NCBI GenBank assembly: GCA_012845835.1
Contig: JABAKD010000017.1
Span: forward strand, 4,400,867 to 4,464,866
Length of the DNA stretch: 64,000 bases
Direction of reading: 5' to 3'
Source of the DNA: Undaria pinnatifida
Lineage: Eukaryota > Sar > Phaeophyceae > Laminariales > Alariaceae
Positions 39,800 to 51,400 of the stretch are shown in pieces (position 1 is the first letter of the stretch; every line of letters begins with the position of its first letter). The position numbers and the translations under genes were made by a program. Under the pieces are notes generated by a model. It made no database searches and was not told the origin of the DNA. It saw nothing but the letters and a program-made list of their open reading frames with translations.

Positions 39800-42700
39800 G
39801 GGGGGGGGGAGGGGGTGTACTGCATGCTTATAGAGACGAAGATACAGAGGGAGAGGTGTCGGCCACGCTAAACGAGGTCAAGAAAGAGGGCGGGAGTGGT
39901 TTGACGGGGGAGAGATGGAACGGGAGCGTGGGGTAGAGGGAGGCGAGACGGAGGTGGACGTGGAAATGGGTGGGGCGCTCGATGGAACTTGACAGACGGA
40001 CGAAGCTAGGCAGGCGAACAGACAAGAGGGACAGGCCGACAGAGAGGCAGACAAGCAGCCAGCCAGACGACCAGCCAGGTAGACAGGCAGACATGCGGAG
40101 AGGCTGGGCGACGAACAGGCAGCGAAACAGGCAGGCAGGCTGGTATGCACACAAGAGATTCGAGCATAGCGCGGCATGGAGGGTAAATGCTGGTAGGACT
40201 GCTGCTGTAGAACGGAGAAACTAGGGATGGCTTGGGGTGGGGTGGATGGAAGGATGGGTCGATCTGCCAAGGGTTTTGGCTGTGCTCCTCCCGGACTGGG
40301 GCATGTGAAACGTTTTTCATGCGCTCTGGTTTGGTTAGCGTCGTCGTCGGTGGTGGTGGGGGCGGTGGTGATGGCAGTACAGTGGTGGTGGCAGTGATTA
40401 ATTGCTGCCCCATTGCCGCCCTTTGCTGCTGCTGCTGTGGATACTGCTGCTAGTGGATTTGGTGGTGGGGGGTGTTGCTGCTGCTGCCGACGCTGTTGAT
40501 GATGATGCTGGTGATGACTGCTGGTGCTGGTGCTCACCACGGCTGCTATGCAATGGCCAAAGCAGCGGCGACTGCTGCCGCTGCTGCTGCTGCTGCTGCT
40601 ACTGCTGCCAGTGCCGCTACGACTGCTATTGCTGCTGCGATTGCCGTTGCTGCTCCTGGCTGTTGCTGCTGCTGCTGCTGCTTCAAGCAGGCGACGCTAG
40701 ATCGTTGTTATCGTGTTGTAGGCGTGGTGCGTCTAAGGAGGGGGCGGGGGGGGGGCTGTGATGTAGGTTCTTATTTGTTGTTTACTTTGTTGTGCTGTAC
40801 TTTCTTCTTTTCTTTTCTTTTTCAAGTCCGTTCATTTGTCGTTCTGCGTACTTACGTACGTATGCATGACGTGCATTTGTCGGGTTATTTTTTTTTTCTT
40901 GCCTCCCCCTCTTCTAGTCTCCTGTTTTTTATTCTCCCCGCACTCCTCTTTCTATTCATGTCGTGGTGTTTTTATTTTCTTCACGTTTTTGTTGTAGTTT
41001 TTTCAGTGTAAAGTTCTTCTACTTTTCTTTTTTTTCTTAGTGTTGCATTTTGCATTTTTGTGGAGTTGGTGTTTTTTCGGGTATTTTTCATTTTTTTGTG
41101 CCGTTCTTTCATTTTCATTTTTAGGTACTGGTGGGTGTTTTCATTTACTTTCTTGTAGTTTTTTTCATTCAAGTAATAGTTTTTTTTCTGTGAAGTTGTG
41201 TTTTTCATTTTTTGATGTATGTGTGTGCGTGTGTGCTTTTCTTTTTTTTCAGTTTTTATTGTCGTTTTCTTTTTACGGTCCGTATTTCATGCACTTTGCA
41301 TTTTTACGCGTTGCATTTTGACGTTTTGCGTTGTGCTCGAGCTTGGCATTGCCACCTCGTATCACGCTGAAGGGAGGACGAATGAATGGATGGACCGTAA
41401 AGTGACGGGTTAGCATAGAGATGGATGGAGGAGTGGAAGAATTGATCCGCGTGTTTCAGGGTGGGTGGAGGGACGGATCATCGATGAGTTCATGAGTCCA
41501 GGATTTGATGGAACGATGGATGGACGGATCAGTGATGGATTGATGAGATGAACATGGGGTGTTGGACGGATCATAACTGCATGGATGAGCGGAGGGGGGG
41601 GGGGTGAGCGAGGGACGAGGGACGACGGGACAAAGAGCCGGAGGGTGTACAAAGCATAGGGCTCTCGGTCCTTCGGGAGAGCAGAAATCGTTGTGAATTT
41701 CGGCGCAAGGTAGAAGATGAAGCTCTTGTCCTACCCTTCTTAGAGTTCGGACCTTCTCCCCCCCCCCCCCCCCCCCGCCCGCCCCCCCCCCCCCCCCTCT
41801 CTGAGCCTCGTTCACCCACCCAGCATAGTTTTCTCAAGAAAATGTATATGCAAGTTTTTTGTTTGCCATGATTTTTGGCCGTTTTTTTCTTCAAGAAGGT
41901 TTTCTTGCTCCTCGGACGGGAGGCGTTTTCGGGAGGCGTTTTGGTTTTGGTTTTGCCGCGACAACCCCCCCCCCCCCCCCCCCCCCCCCCTCTTGCTGAG
42001 GATGCGGTAGACGTTAGGGGGGGGGGGGGGGGGGGGGCGTTTTCTTCCCCGTGAACAGTGAATAAGGACACCCTATGCCCTCGGTCGGTAAGCGAAGCAG
42101 GGGGGAACGGACCCCCCCGTCCCCGGCAAATATGTCAAGAGACATGCCAAGCAAGGGGAAACCCGCGCTATCAAGGGTGTAATGGCCGGGTGCTCCACAC
42201 CACAGCCTTTCCAGGTACCTAGGTTGGCATCATCCAAGGCAAATGCAGACGATTTTTCTGTTTGGTCGTGGAGTGAAAGCGCTGCGGTGAGCCGTGTTTG
42301 CTCCAGGTTGCCTCGTGAGCAGCGAACACCTCTGCCCCTTTTGATGGGGTCGGCCCGAGATGTTTTTCTTTAAACTTTTGTTTCGACGAGAAGATCGTTT
42401 TGCACGCGTGCGCGTGAGTGCACACCGGCACGTACGTACATACCAATAAAGCTTTTTTCTGTGCTTCTTTCCTCCAGACCCTGATTTGTTGAGGCCATCG
42501 TTACATATTTTCCGACGCCGTGGCTCCATGATTGCTGAGGCTATCGTGCCGTTTACTGAGGGAGACTGTGGGGTCGAGCGGCGAGGGGGACGCGGCGGGG
42601 TTTTGTTAGCCACGTTTTGAAAAAAAAAAATGTCAGGAAATAGTACTCTTACGTACTTATACTTTACAAGGGGAAGATCAGATACGATACAAAACACAGC

Positions 42701-42960
42701 AGTAGATTTTTGTCAGAGTGGGTAGGCCACGACAAGGGCATTGTTTCTCCTACGCCCTCCCCCCCCGCCCGCCACCCCTGGCCGGCTGGCTTCGTTTTGC
42801 GAAACATGAAACGAAAGGGACGGGGAAATGGAAGTGATGTATCGGTGGGATACTACGGGGAGGCGTTGTCGGTGAGGGGATGGGGGCAAACATGTCAGCG
42901 GACATGCAAGTCAAGGGAAAATATTTCCTGCCCCAGATGGGTTTAAGGCCGAGTTCCTCC
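39800..42960. other. Low-complexity, poly-G/C-rich DNA; no gene recognised
   Basis: Contains an ACAGGCAGAC-type run (39990-40150), TGCTGCTG-rich DNA (40360-40690), T-rich DNA (40780-41340), GATGGATGG-like DNA (41390-41580) and long C or G runs (41756-41798, 41967-41990, 42017-42038). Every long open frame here is explained by these biases. Confidence 0.6.
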
Positions 42961-42972
42961 CTGAAACCTACT

Positions 42973-43152
42973 CCACCCTGTCCGCGGATATAAGGACCTT
43001 TCTGATATTAATATGTACACAAAATGGTCATTATATTTTCGCACATAGTGGTGGTAGAAGCCCCACCCTGTCCGCGGATATAAGGACCTTTCTGATATTA
43101 ATATGTACACAAAATGGTCATGATATTTTCGCACACAGTGGTGGTAGAAGTT
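42973..43152 (+). repeat. 90-bp direct duplication
   Basis: Two copies, offset 90 bp, of a unit with CACCCTGTCCGCGGATATAA, GGACCTTTCTGATATTAATA and TTCGCACATAGTGGTGGTAG. Only a few differences, so recent. Confidence 0.92.
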
Positions 43153-44055
43153 TGGCGCCAGCCAAAGGCAATGGGAATCCCGCGACAGGACGGGAACCTG
43201 TCAAGGCGAACTGTTGAGATGAATTTGAAAATTTGCTGCTACTTGAAAGCGAAATTAGGGGAAGCTTGTTATTGCCTGTTTTGAAAATGTTGGAACGAAG
43301 TGGTAAGAATCCCTCCTGGCATCTTTCGTGATGAGCTGGGAGGCTGTTCGGCCGACTCAAGAGAAGCAAGAGATCGTAGTCTTTACGAGGCAGTTGGAGG
43401 GAGGTGGATGGGTGCGACACATTCTGTACATGGAGCGGAGAGGGGATTTGGGATTTTAATATATTAATATTGAAAGAATGAGACCGATCCTTATTACATG
43501 ATGATACAAATAAATGCTGTGATACAAATGCTGATTTTATTTTTATTAGATGCTCGGCGCACACTCGTTGCCAGCCATGGTCTCACGTGGCCCACGCACC
43601 AACGTATCCACCACTCAACTGGTCGAATTAACCGCTGACGGTATTAGAAATTATGTTTATAAACAACAGAGAGAACTCGCTCCCTATTGCCCCGCGCACA
43701 GTATAGTTCCTAGATACGCAAATGTCTGTCACGGCAGTAGCCAGCGTGTTCGTCAAACGCTGAACAACAATCTGAAAGCGGTGTTGTATGTATCCTAAAC
43801 CGTTGTTGCTTACCCCAGTCGACCGTTTTTTTTCCCCCTTTATCATCACTTTAAGTCCATTTATTTGTTTATTTTATAAAAATATTTCAAGGACGTCAGC
43901 CGTGAGTTCGACGAATTTCGGGTCAATACTCATCTTTGCAAGCTGCGTTGTTGGTACTTGTAATATACTATGTGGGTGAGTTTTTTCATAGTGGGAGGGG
44001 TCATATTGTTCTGTTAAAAAAACAAACACATATATACACGAGTATATACATATTT
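43153..44055. other. AT-richer intergenic DNA; no gene recognised
   Basis: Frames on both strands (minus 43118-43564, plus 43550-43798) lack recognisable motifs. An inverted copy of the 9025-9090 dispersed element lies at 43880-43950. Confidence 0.5.
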
Positions 44056-44375
44056 ATTTTTTTCGCGCACTTTTTTACTTTCCAGCTTCTGGACAAGCCG
44101 TGGTCACAGGTGTCGTCCCTTCTCCCCCCCCCCCCCCCCCCCCCGGTTATTGCCTTCAATTTCTATCGCGCATAGAGTTCAGCAATCCCACTGCTCATCG
44201 ATTTTCTCATCGAGTGTTGCTAACTCACGCTCTCGCGCTTTCCGCAAGCCAATTTGTGCACAAGAAATATAAAAGTCCCCACCAATTTATACGAGTATGG
44301 ACTCGGGGGGACTCGAACTCACGAAACTGACCTATACCAGGCTCGAGGACAACCTGATACGCCACCGGGGCGACC
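44056..44375 (-). mobile_element. tRNA-derived SINE, complete-looking copy
   Basis: Minus-strand SINE with tRNA-like head (44375-44299; A-box-like TGGCGTATCAG, B-box GAGTTCGAGTCC), the same body as 15757-16074 and an A-rich tail next to an AT-rich stretch. A C run (44127-44144, plus strand) interrupts the body. Confidence 0.8.
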
Positions 44376-44414
44376 TAAATACCCCACCTCAACTCGTTGA
44401 AAGCTTCATTTTGA

Positions 44415-44475
44415 GTAGGGGGTCGCCCAATAAGGCCGTCTGAGTAAGGCGGTATCCCCACATAATAAGGCGGTC
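44415..44475 (-). repeat. Inverted piece of the 32-bp minisatellite
   Basis: Reads AAGGCCGTCTGAGTAAGGCG GTATCCCCACATAATAAGGC on the plus strand, the inverse of the 37.7- and 53.4-kb unit; about 1.5 units. Confidence 0.85.
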
Positions 44476-44521
44476 AAATTCGCTCGAGGCGCGATTGGAG
44501 AGAGATACACTCATAACGAGC

Positions 44522-44768
44522 CATTCCACGATAGGGTTGCTGCAGCAGAACGTCCCTGAGCTCCTCACATGAGGAGCTCAATAACTCACCCCCAAAATGA
44601 CTTCGAAGGCATTCGTTCGCACAACCCGACCAAGCTTCTATGACTTAGTCCTAAAAATAAATGTATTCGTGAAATTACTTCATTGACCGGCAGTCCCTCA
44701 CATGAGGAACTCAATCGCCCGGGGACCTTTTGGCGCAATCGTACAACTGCAACCCCTACCGTGGGATG
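44522..44768 (-). mobile_element. MITE with CATCCCACGG terminal inverted repeats, second copy
   Basis: Inverted copy of 7575-7811. Ends are CATTCCACGATAGGGTTGC and AACCCCTACCGTGGGATG. Internal hairpins are GAGCTCCTCA/TGAGGAGCTC and CCTCACATGAGGAACTC. Confidence 0.75.
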
Positions 44769-44884
44769 ACTCTAACCTGGAACACGAAAAAAAAGACAGC
44801 TTCCCCCGATAATAACGCGGTCACATTGCTATCTATAGCACACCACCGCCTTGGTGAGGGACCCCTGCTGTACCCTCCACGACC

Positions 44885-45180
44885 GACGACGCGTGCTACG
44901 ATAGAGGTATACCTTTTTTTGGCAATTTTGTTTTCTGAATGACGGGGGCTCCTTAACCCAAAATCGTCAGAAAATACGGCCCCATTTATTTTTTGCATGA
45001 TTCTCGTGTTGTTGTGTCCCCCAGGCCATGTGGGATTTTTCGTCCGGGGTATGTAGCAGTTCCCCCCCCCCCCCCCCCCCGCCTCCAAATCATTTTTTGG
45101 GAGAGGTCTTATGCTCCCAAATTGAGGTGGGTAGTGTTGGGAAAGAAACTGCTGCACCTCTACCGCGTGATGAAAGAAAA
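44885..45180 (+). mobile_element. MITE of the ACGCGTGCTACGATAGAGGT family
   Basis: Starts ACGCGTGCTACGATAGAGGT and runs through GAATGACGGGGGCTCCTTAA and ATTTTTTGCATGATTCTCGT to CTGCACCTCTACCGCGTGAT. Related copies, complete or partial and in both orientations, are near 45880-46130, 46200-46600, 48870-49190, 49965-50250, 54712-54985, 55930-56190, 61535-61815 and 63228-63480. No open frame is shared between copies. Confidence 0.7.
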
Positions 45181-46829
45181 ATAATGGGCAAAGGACGCGG
45201 TCAAATGTTACGTACGCTGCATGACTGTGTGCTTATCACGCGCCACAGCAGTCAAGATGTCATACTCGTCGTGTTTTGGTCGTTTTCAATGGGGACGCGT
45301 GCTGCGACACAGAGGTAGCAGTTTTTTTTCGTCTGAAAATGGTGTCTGAACGAAGGGGCTTCTTCCTTAGCCCCAAAACGACCGGAAATTTAAAAATGTG
45401 TATGTACGTATGCACTTTTTTTTGCACGATATCAACTCTCAGTGTTGTATATACGAACCTTTGGCCAGATGGAATGTTCTATCCGAGTGTTGCGAGGGCG
45501 GTTTGATTTTTCTCCCCGAAATCAGGCTAAGCCCTTTAGAGCCCCCTAACCCCTCCCTATACTAAATCCAAGTATTTTTTCCCCAAAAACGGGTTTCCAG
45601 TTGTAAAGGGGTTATGACCTTTTCCAAATCGAGGAAACCCCAAAAGCAAAAAAAAAAAGTTGTGCACCTCGATGATCGTGTACGTAGCACGCGTGTTAAC
45701 CCCTTTACAACTGGAAACCCGTTTTTGAGGGACAAAATTACTTGGATTTAGTATAGGGAGGGGTTCGGCGGCTCCAAAGAAAGGCGTTAAATGGGGTCCA
45801 CAAGAGCAAACAAAGCATACCGTGTCTCGGGGCAGCGTGCGTGTGGTAGATTTTGCACCCAGCATATGGTGTGCCGAGATGGCAGCTATACTACTTCGGA
45901 GTATATACAGAGGCATCTCAGGGTCTAGATTTTTTTTTGCATTTTTTTTTTGCCTTGTTTTTTTTCTGAATGACGGGCGGTCCTTACCCTCCAAAATTGT
46001 CCCTGAGACATACTTTTTCTTTGGCGCATGGCTTTCGTTGTGTGCCTAAGCCGTAGGGGATTTTTCATCCGCGATAAAGCAGTTTTTTTTTTGTCTTGTT
46101 TTGTTTTTTGTTTTTTTCAAATATCTCAGCTTTTGGGGTCAAGAAGGTTTGTTTCTTAACCTCCCAAAGAGAAGAGGAACCTAAAAAAAACAAAAAAAAG
46201 TGGTACACTTCTATATCGTAGCACCCTTTCTCCAGACGCGCGTGCTACGATATAGAGGTGTGCACCCCCCCTTTTTTTTCTGAGGTGGTTCCTCAAAATA
46301 AATGGGAGCTTAAGACCACTTCCAAAAACCGATTTTTTGGGGAGAAAAATGAAAATTGCTAGATGACCCCGGACGAACGATCCCGTGGTCTAGGTACACA
46401 ACCAACGAGAGAACTATGCAAACGAAACGGTCTATTATTTTTTTTCCCCCCCGACAATTTGGGGTTAAGGAGCCCCGTCATTCAGAAAGAAAAATAGCCA
46501 AAGAAAGGTACAATACCTCTCTATCGTAGCACGCGTCAATGTACAGAGGCATTTCGCGGTGGGGGCTTTGCATTTTTTGGGCCAGACGCGTGCTACGATG
46601 TAGAGGTGTGCACCTTGTTAAGATACGGCCTCGAAAGGCCTGTGATTATTATCCGAATTTGAGATCATTTGGATGGGGTTCGTATGATAAGGTTGGCGTT
46701 TTATATTCGGAAAAGTTAGGAAATAGATCGGAGGCACGTGCCTCCGATCTTAGAAGCCATCCGGGGCTCTGGTGGAATCGAATAAAGCTAGTCGATCGGG
46801 ATCAGGGGCTACCGTCTTTCTAAGGGCGA
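45181..46829. other. MITE-dense intergenic DNA
   Basis: Built largely from copies of the ACGCGTGCTACG MITE family and an inverted pair of TTAA mini-elements (45533-45615 and 45696-45790). No gene recognised. Confidence 0.65.
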
Positions 46830-47625
46830 GGCCTGTAGACTCAGCCAGAACCATCCCTGCATTAGAGTTCGTGACTGCGGGGAAGGGATTTCTGGGGATG
46901 GAGGAATTCCTGGTGGCAAGGTGCCCATTTTACGGTGAAGCGGAGGTTAATACGCGACATGCACGATTGTTTTACCGATCGGGCGCGCAAGTGAACCAGC
47001 ACCAACCCCTTGTGCCAACAGCTCTCCCGCACTGTTATGAGCGTGTTTATCCGCCACCAGGTGGAAAGCGGAGCCCCGTTCCACGCAGACAGGGATTTGC
47101 GAATGGACATCGTGATTGAGGCAGGTGGACTGAGAGATGCTACGGCATCGGAGTATCGCGACAAGTCGATGCTCCTCGACGTCACGTATGCGGACCCACA
47201 AGCAGGGGGTCCACATGCGCGCAGGAAGCGCGGATCGAAACGGACTAGCGGCTTCCACTTCCGAGGCGCGCAAGCGCAACCACTACGCTCGTCCGGGACA
47301 GGTGTCTTTCGACGAGCGCAGCTACAAACTCGCCACCCTCGCGGTGGAAAGCTTTAGGTGCCTCGGTAAAGAAGGCAGCGACCTGATCGATCAGGTGGCG
47401 CGGCAAGCGTCGTTGGAGGGACGGACGCATCGTCCCTAGCGCGGAAAGGCGTGTGCAAGGATCGCCTATTCCAGATCATCTCAGTGACCACTCAGGTCGC
47501 GATTTCGCGGAGAGTTCATCGGTATAGGCTATATCTGAGGAATCGTCAGGCCGCGCGGGGAAGGGAGGAAGAATCGAGAGGATTACGGCCACTGGCCTGG
47601 GGTGGCAATGTTGATGAGGATTAAG
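46830..47625 (+). pseudogene. Frameshifted 3' part of a non-LTR retrotransposon polyprotein
   Basis: Three reading blocks in different frames. First, at 46839-47000: ARTIPALEFVTAGKGFLGME, then ARCPFYGEAEVNTRHARLFY, which looks like a damaged CCHC knuckle with two metal ligands changed to Tyr. Second, at 47031-47200: IRHQVESGAPFHADRDLRMD, IVIEAGGLRDATASEYRDKS and MLLDVTYADP; the D-I-V-I…L-L-D-V-T pattern suggests a restriction-like endonuclease domain, as in R2-type elements. Third, at 47214-47440: EARKRNHYARPGQVSFDERS and SYKLATLAVES. A further frame carries on to about 47620 (ISRRVHRYRLYLRNRQAARG). Frameshifts make it non-functional. The endonuclease reading is inference. Confidence 0.7.
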
Positions 47626-50439
47626 ATAGAATCTCAGCTTAAACATATATAGGGAAAGTCTCAGCTAAAACATATATAGGGAAAGGAAACAGTGGATAAA
47701 AGAGAAGATGTGGGGAAAGGAAATGGGCAAATGGTTGGCGGAAGATACCACTGCGTTATGGTGCGATCATTCGACTTCATATACTGTACTACTGCTGCTG
47801 CTTTATGGAAGGATGTTCGATTTACATCGGAACGGCATCTACGCTATGTTGTCGGAGGGCGAAAATAATAATCAAGGGGGCGTATTTCATAATGAAATTT
47901 TCATCATAACATCCCCCCGTGTCGTACCCTTGGCCAGATGCGAAAAAAAATGCGAAAACAAGCATTTGTGTGACAGCATTTTCCCGCGATATTGAGCGAA
48001 GGATTTCCGACGTTCAGGATATGTGTTTCATTTGCCTAACAAGCCTCTGTCGTGTAGCAGCCGTCAGTATCTGGTGCGTGCGATGAAAAGCGCTTCTTCT
48101 CTCACATGACCTCTGTCCACGCAGTGTACGGGCACGCTCTGGTGCGAGGGTCCCACCGTGATGCGGGCATTGCCTCCTAGCAAAGGCACCGCAGAGAGTC
48201 ATTCCTTGCGCTAGCACGGTGCGGCGGTAAGTTTCCGAGCTCGTAACACGAGGAGCTCAATAATTTTCTCCCCCCCTGAAACATGACTTTCAAAGACATT
48301 CGGTCGCGCGACCCCCCGCCCCCCGACCGTATATTTTTCTCTGCGCTCTAGCTAGTCCTAGAAGAGCAATCACTCCCGTAAAATTATCATACCGAAGCTT
48401 CTCTAACCCCCATAGTTCTACATTTGGGGAGCTCGACCGGAGGCGCACGGTAGAGGTGTTTACAGCGGAAACTTTTGAGCTCCTATCATGAGGAGCTAGC
48501 TCAGTATCTCACCCGATGGTACTACATGACTTCATCGACACGAGGCACCCGTTTTGTTCGCACAACCCGACCAAGCTTGTACTATGCCTGCCTTTGTCCT
48601 AAATCACGTGCGTGTACCCTCTGGTGAAACGATTTTAGACCACAGAGTACATACAACTGATAGCTCCTCGCTCGAGGAGCTTCGATCGGACAACCAGGTA
48701 CATTGTTAGTTTATCCGACAACTGCAAACCCTACACCGTGGGATGGCTCAAACGTCTCGCTCGAAAAAGTGCTACCCGTACCGGAGAATAACTCGAAGCG
48801 CGTCTCGTCCGCCGGCAACTATAAATGACGCCCACAACTTGACGGCAGTTACAAAACGTCCTGCGGCGATAGCGGCGCGCCTCTTTTTTTTCGGAGGTGT
48901 GTTCCTCAATTTGGGTTCGGAGGTTTGTTCCTCAATTTGGGAGCTTAAGACACGTCCTTCTTGACCCAAAAAACTGTTTCTTTTTTGGGGGAGAAAAACA
49001 AAACTGCTATGATACCCGGGAGGGGGGGGGATAAAAAAAATCCCGTGAGTCGTCCTCCCACGGTGCACAGCGAGAATCATGCAAAAAATTAATGGGGCGT
49101 GTTTTCCAACAATTTTGGTTAAAGGAGCCCCCCCGTCGTTCAGAAAACAAAAGACTGATTCTACGATAGCCCCCCCAAAAACCAGCGATTTTGTTTAACC
49201 AACGTTTCATGGCTGCTCGACACAAGGAAGGATACTATCGAAAACATACCATCCACACATTTTCTTGTGTGCAAAGGTCTTTCGATCGATGACGTCGGGG
49301 GGTCGAGGGACACCGTCTTTCAGGAGAAACAATCGAGAGCTGGTTTTGAAACCAGCGATTTCGTTAAAGAAAAGGGTGTTGGGGGGGCTACCGTAGAACG
49401 ACTCAAAATAGTAAAAAAAAAAATGGTATACCTGCTATCGCAAAAAGGGTCGGGCGGGTACCAAATGTCCTGCTGCGCAAACTCCTCGCGACAGAGCTAT
49501 TCTATCTTGCCAGGGAAATGGTGCAAAACTTACACCGAGGGGAGAATAGTGAAGGGGGCGGGGGGGCGGGGACTAGGGGTGGGGGGGGGGGGGGGGTATG
49601 GGCTTGAAAGTAGACCGACGAGCGCCCAAGTGTAGGCCTCTCTTGCACGCAGACCGAAAGAAAACACGTTCCGCGCTTGGATCCGCGATCCGATTTTGAG
49701 AGCCCGTTCAACCAGGCGCCTTGCCTTTTACTTGCGGGCGTTGTCGCCGTCTGGAGGACAATAACGATAAGAAAAGCTTACCCCGATGTTTTTGGGTGTT
49801 TGCGATTCCATTCGTCGGGGTACGGCTTACGCCGCGCCGTCGGATCGTTTGAACACACCATCGGAAGTTTTTTCGCATCCGTGTTTTAGATCACAAGTCT
49901 TTTTCTGTGTTCCGTGTATGTATGGACCTTCTGCACGGAGGAGTTTTCAGAAAGCCAGGGTGCACCGGTACCACTTTTTTTTTTTCCTGTAAATGTTCCT
50001 CAATTTTGGGAAGGCTTCAAAATACCTCTCCTACCAAAAAAATGTTTTTTTTTTGGAGAGAAAATGAAACTGCTATGATATACCGGATGAAAAATCCCAT
50101 GCCCTATGTACACAACGAAAATCATTTAAAAACGAATAAACGTCCTATTATTTATTTTTTCCCGACGATTTTGGGTCAAGGATCCCCGTCATTCAGAAAG
50201 CAAAATTGCCAAAAAAAGGTATACCTCTTTATCGTATCATGCGTCCAGACCAAGGTTTTGGGGTGTCGGGGCTTGCCCCCATTTGCACGAGCGACCCCGT
50301 ACAACACGCGGGGGCTGAAACGCTATCTTAGTAGGCGATTTTTTTTTGTTGTTGAAGCTTGCGCGCGCGCGCGGCTCACCCATTCATTCCTAATTGCGGA
50401 TTCATATCGCAAAGTTTATGCAGCTCACGAAAGCTTGAG
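47626..50439. other. Intergenic, MITE-rich; no gene recognised
   Basis: Includes a doubled CTCAGCTTAAACATATATAGGG (47631-47682), a rearranged CATCCCACGG-type MITE (about 48230-48745), and ACGCGTGCTACG-family copies (48870-49190, 49965-50250). Open frames are short and unrecognised. Confidence 0.55.
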
Positions 50440-50925
50440 ACCGCAAAGAAAGAAAGGAACACGGGGGCCACTGGGGGCGAGTGGAAGACCGCAAAGGAAG
50501 GAACACGGGGGCCACTGGGGGCGAGTGGAAGACCGCAAAGGAAGGAACACGGGGGCCACTGGGGGCGAGTGGAAGACCGCAAAGGAAGGAACACGGGGGC
50601 CACTGGGGGCGAGTGGAAGACCGCAAAGGAAGGAACACGGGGGCCACTGGGGTGAGTGGAAGACCACAAAGAAAGGAACACGGGCCACTGGGGCGAGTGG
50701 AAGACCGCAAAGGAAGGGAAACGCGGGCCACTGGGGCGAATGGAAGACCGCAAAGGAAGGGAAACGCGGGCCACTGGGGCGAGTGGAAGACCGCAAAGGA
50801 AGGGAAACGCGGGCCACTGGGGCGAATGGAAGACCGCAAAGAAAGGGGACACGGGGGTCACTGGGGGCGAGTGGAAGACCACAAAGAAAGGAACACGGGG
50901 GCCACTGGGGCGAGTGACTGACCCC
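50440..50925 (+). repeat. 42-44-bp minisatellite, about eleven copies
   Basis: Unit GGAAGACCGCAAAGGAAGGA ACACGGGGGCCACTGGGGGC GAGT. The 5' copies carry runs of five G, the 3' copies have four. Frames of 145-168 residues on both strands are artefacts of the array. Confidence 0.95.
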
Positions 50926-51027
50926 CAGCCACGACTAAAAGAGGCCCCAAAAGTGACCCCCCCTCTGCTGTAGCCCGAATGACTAAGGCAAGCAACAAAT
51001 GAGTACGCCCCAGTAGACTTTTTCTTG

Positions 51028-51400
51028 CAGACTGGGGTCGTTCGTCGTTTTTTTTTTGGCTTGTTTCATCTCGCTTTTATTTCTCCAGCTCAACTCGTGT
51101 AGTTGTTTACCCTCCGCGCGGCATTCTCAACATGCCGTGGTCGCAGTCGTCGCCCCTTCCTCTCCCCCCCCCCCCCCCCTTTCCCCACTCGTACGTGCCT
51201 TCGTTTTTATCGCCCCGTGTACGGCGGGTTTAACTTTTTTTTTTTTTTTTCGTGGTCGTCGATTTTTGCCGATTCGTGACTCTCTGGTACTTTCTGCGAT
51301 TTGCGACGACTCAGAAAGAAGGCCTGTCTGTGCGCAACGCACCAGCCGAGGTTCGAACCCCAGCGCAACTGCTCCGGCAAGGATTTTCTCTGGTCAAGTT
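51028..51400 (-). mobile_element. tRNA-derived SINE, variant with a different head
   Basis: Minus strand: B-box-like GGGTTCGAACCTCGGC at about 51355, a diverged body sharing GCCGTGG…GCTGG and the position of the C-rich stretch with the main family, ending near 51060. Looks like a relative with a separate tRNA-derived head. Confidence 0.55.

Noticed and set aside
50359-50973. Several 98-336-residue repeat proteins on both strands
   Set aside because: Minisatellite with a 42-44-bp unit and no start, signal or domain; both strands are open because of the repeat.
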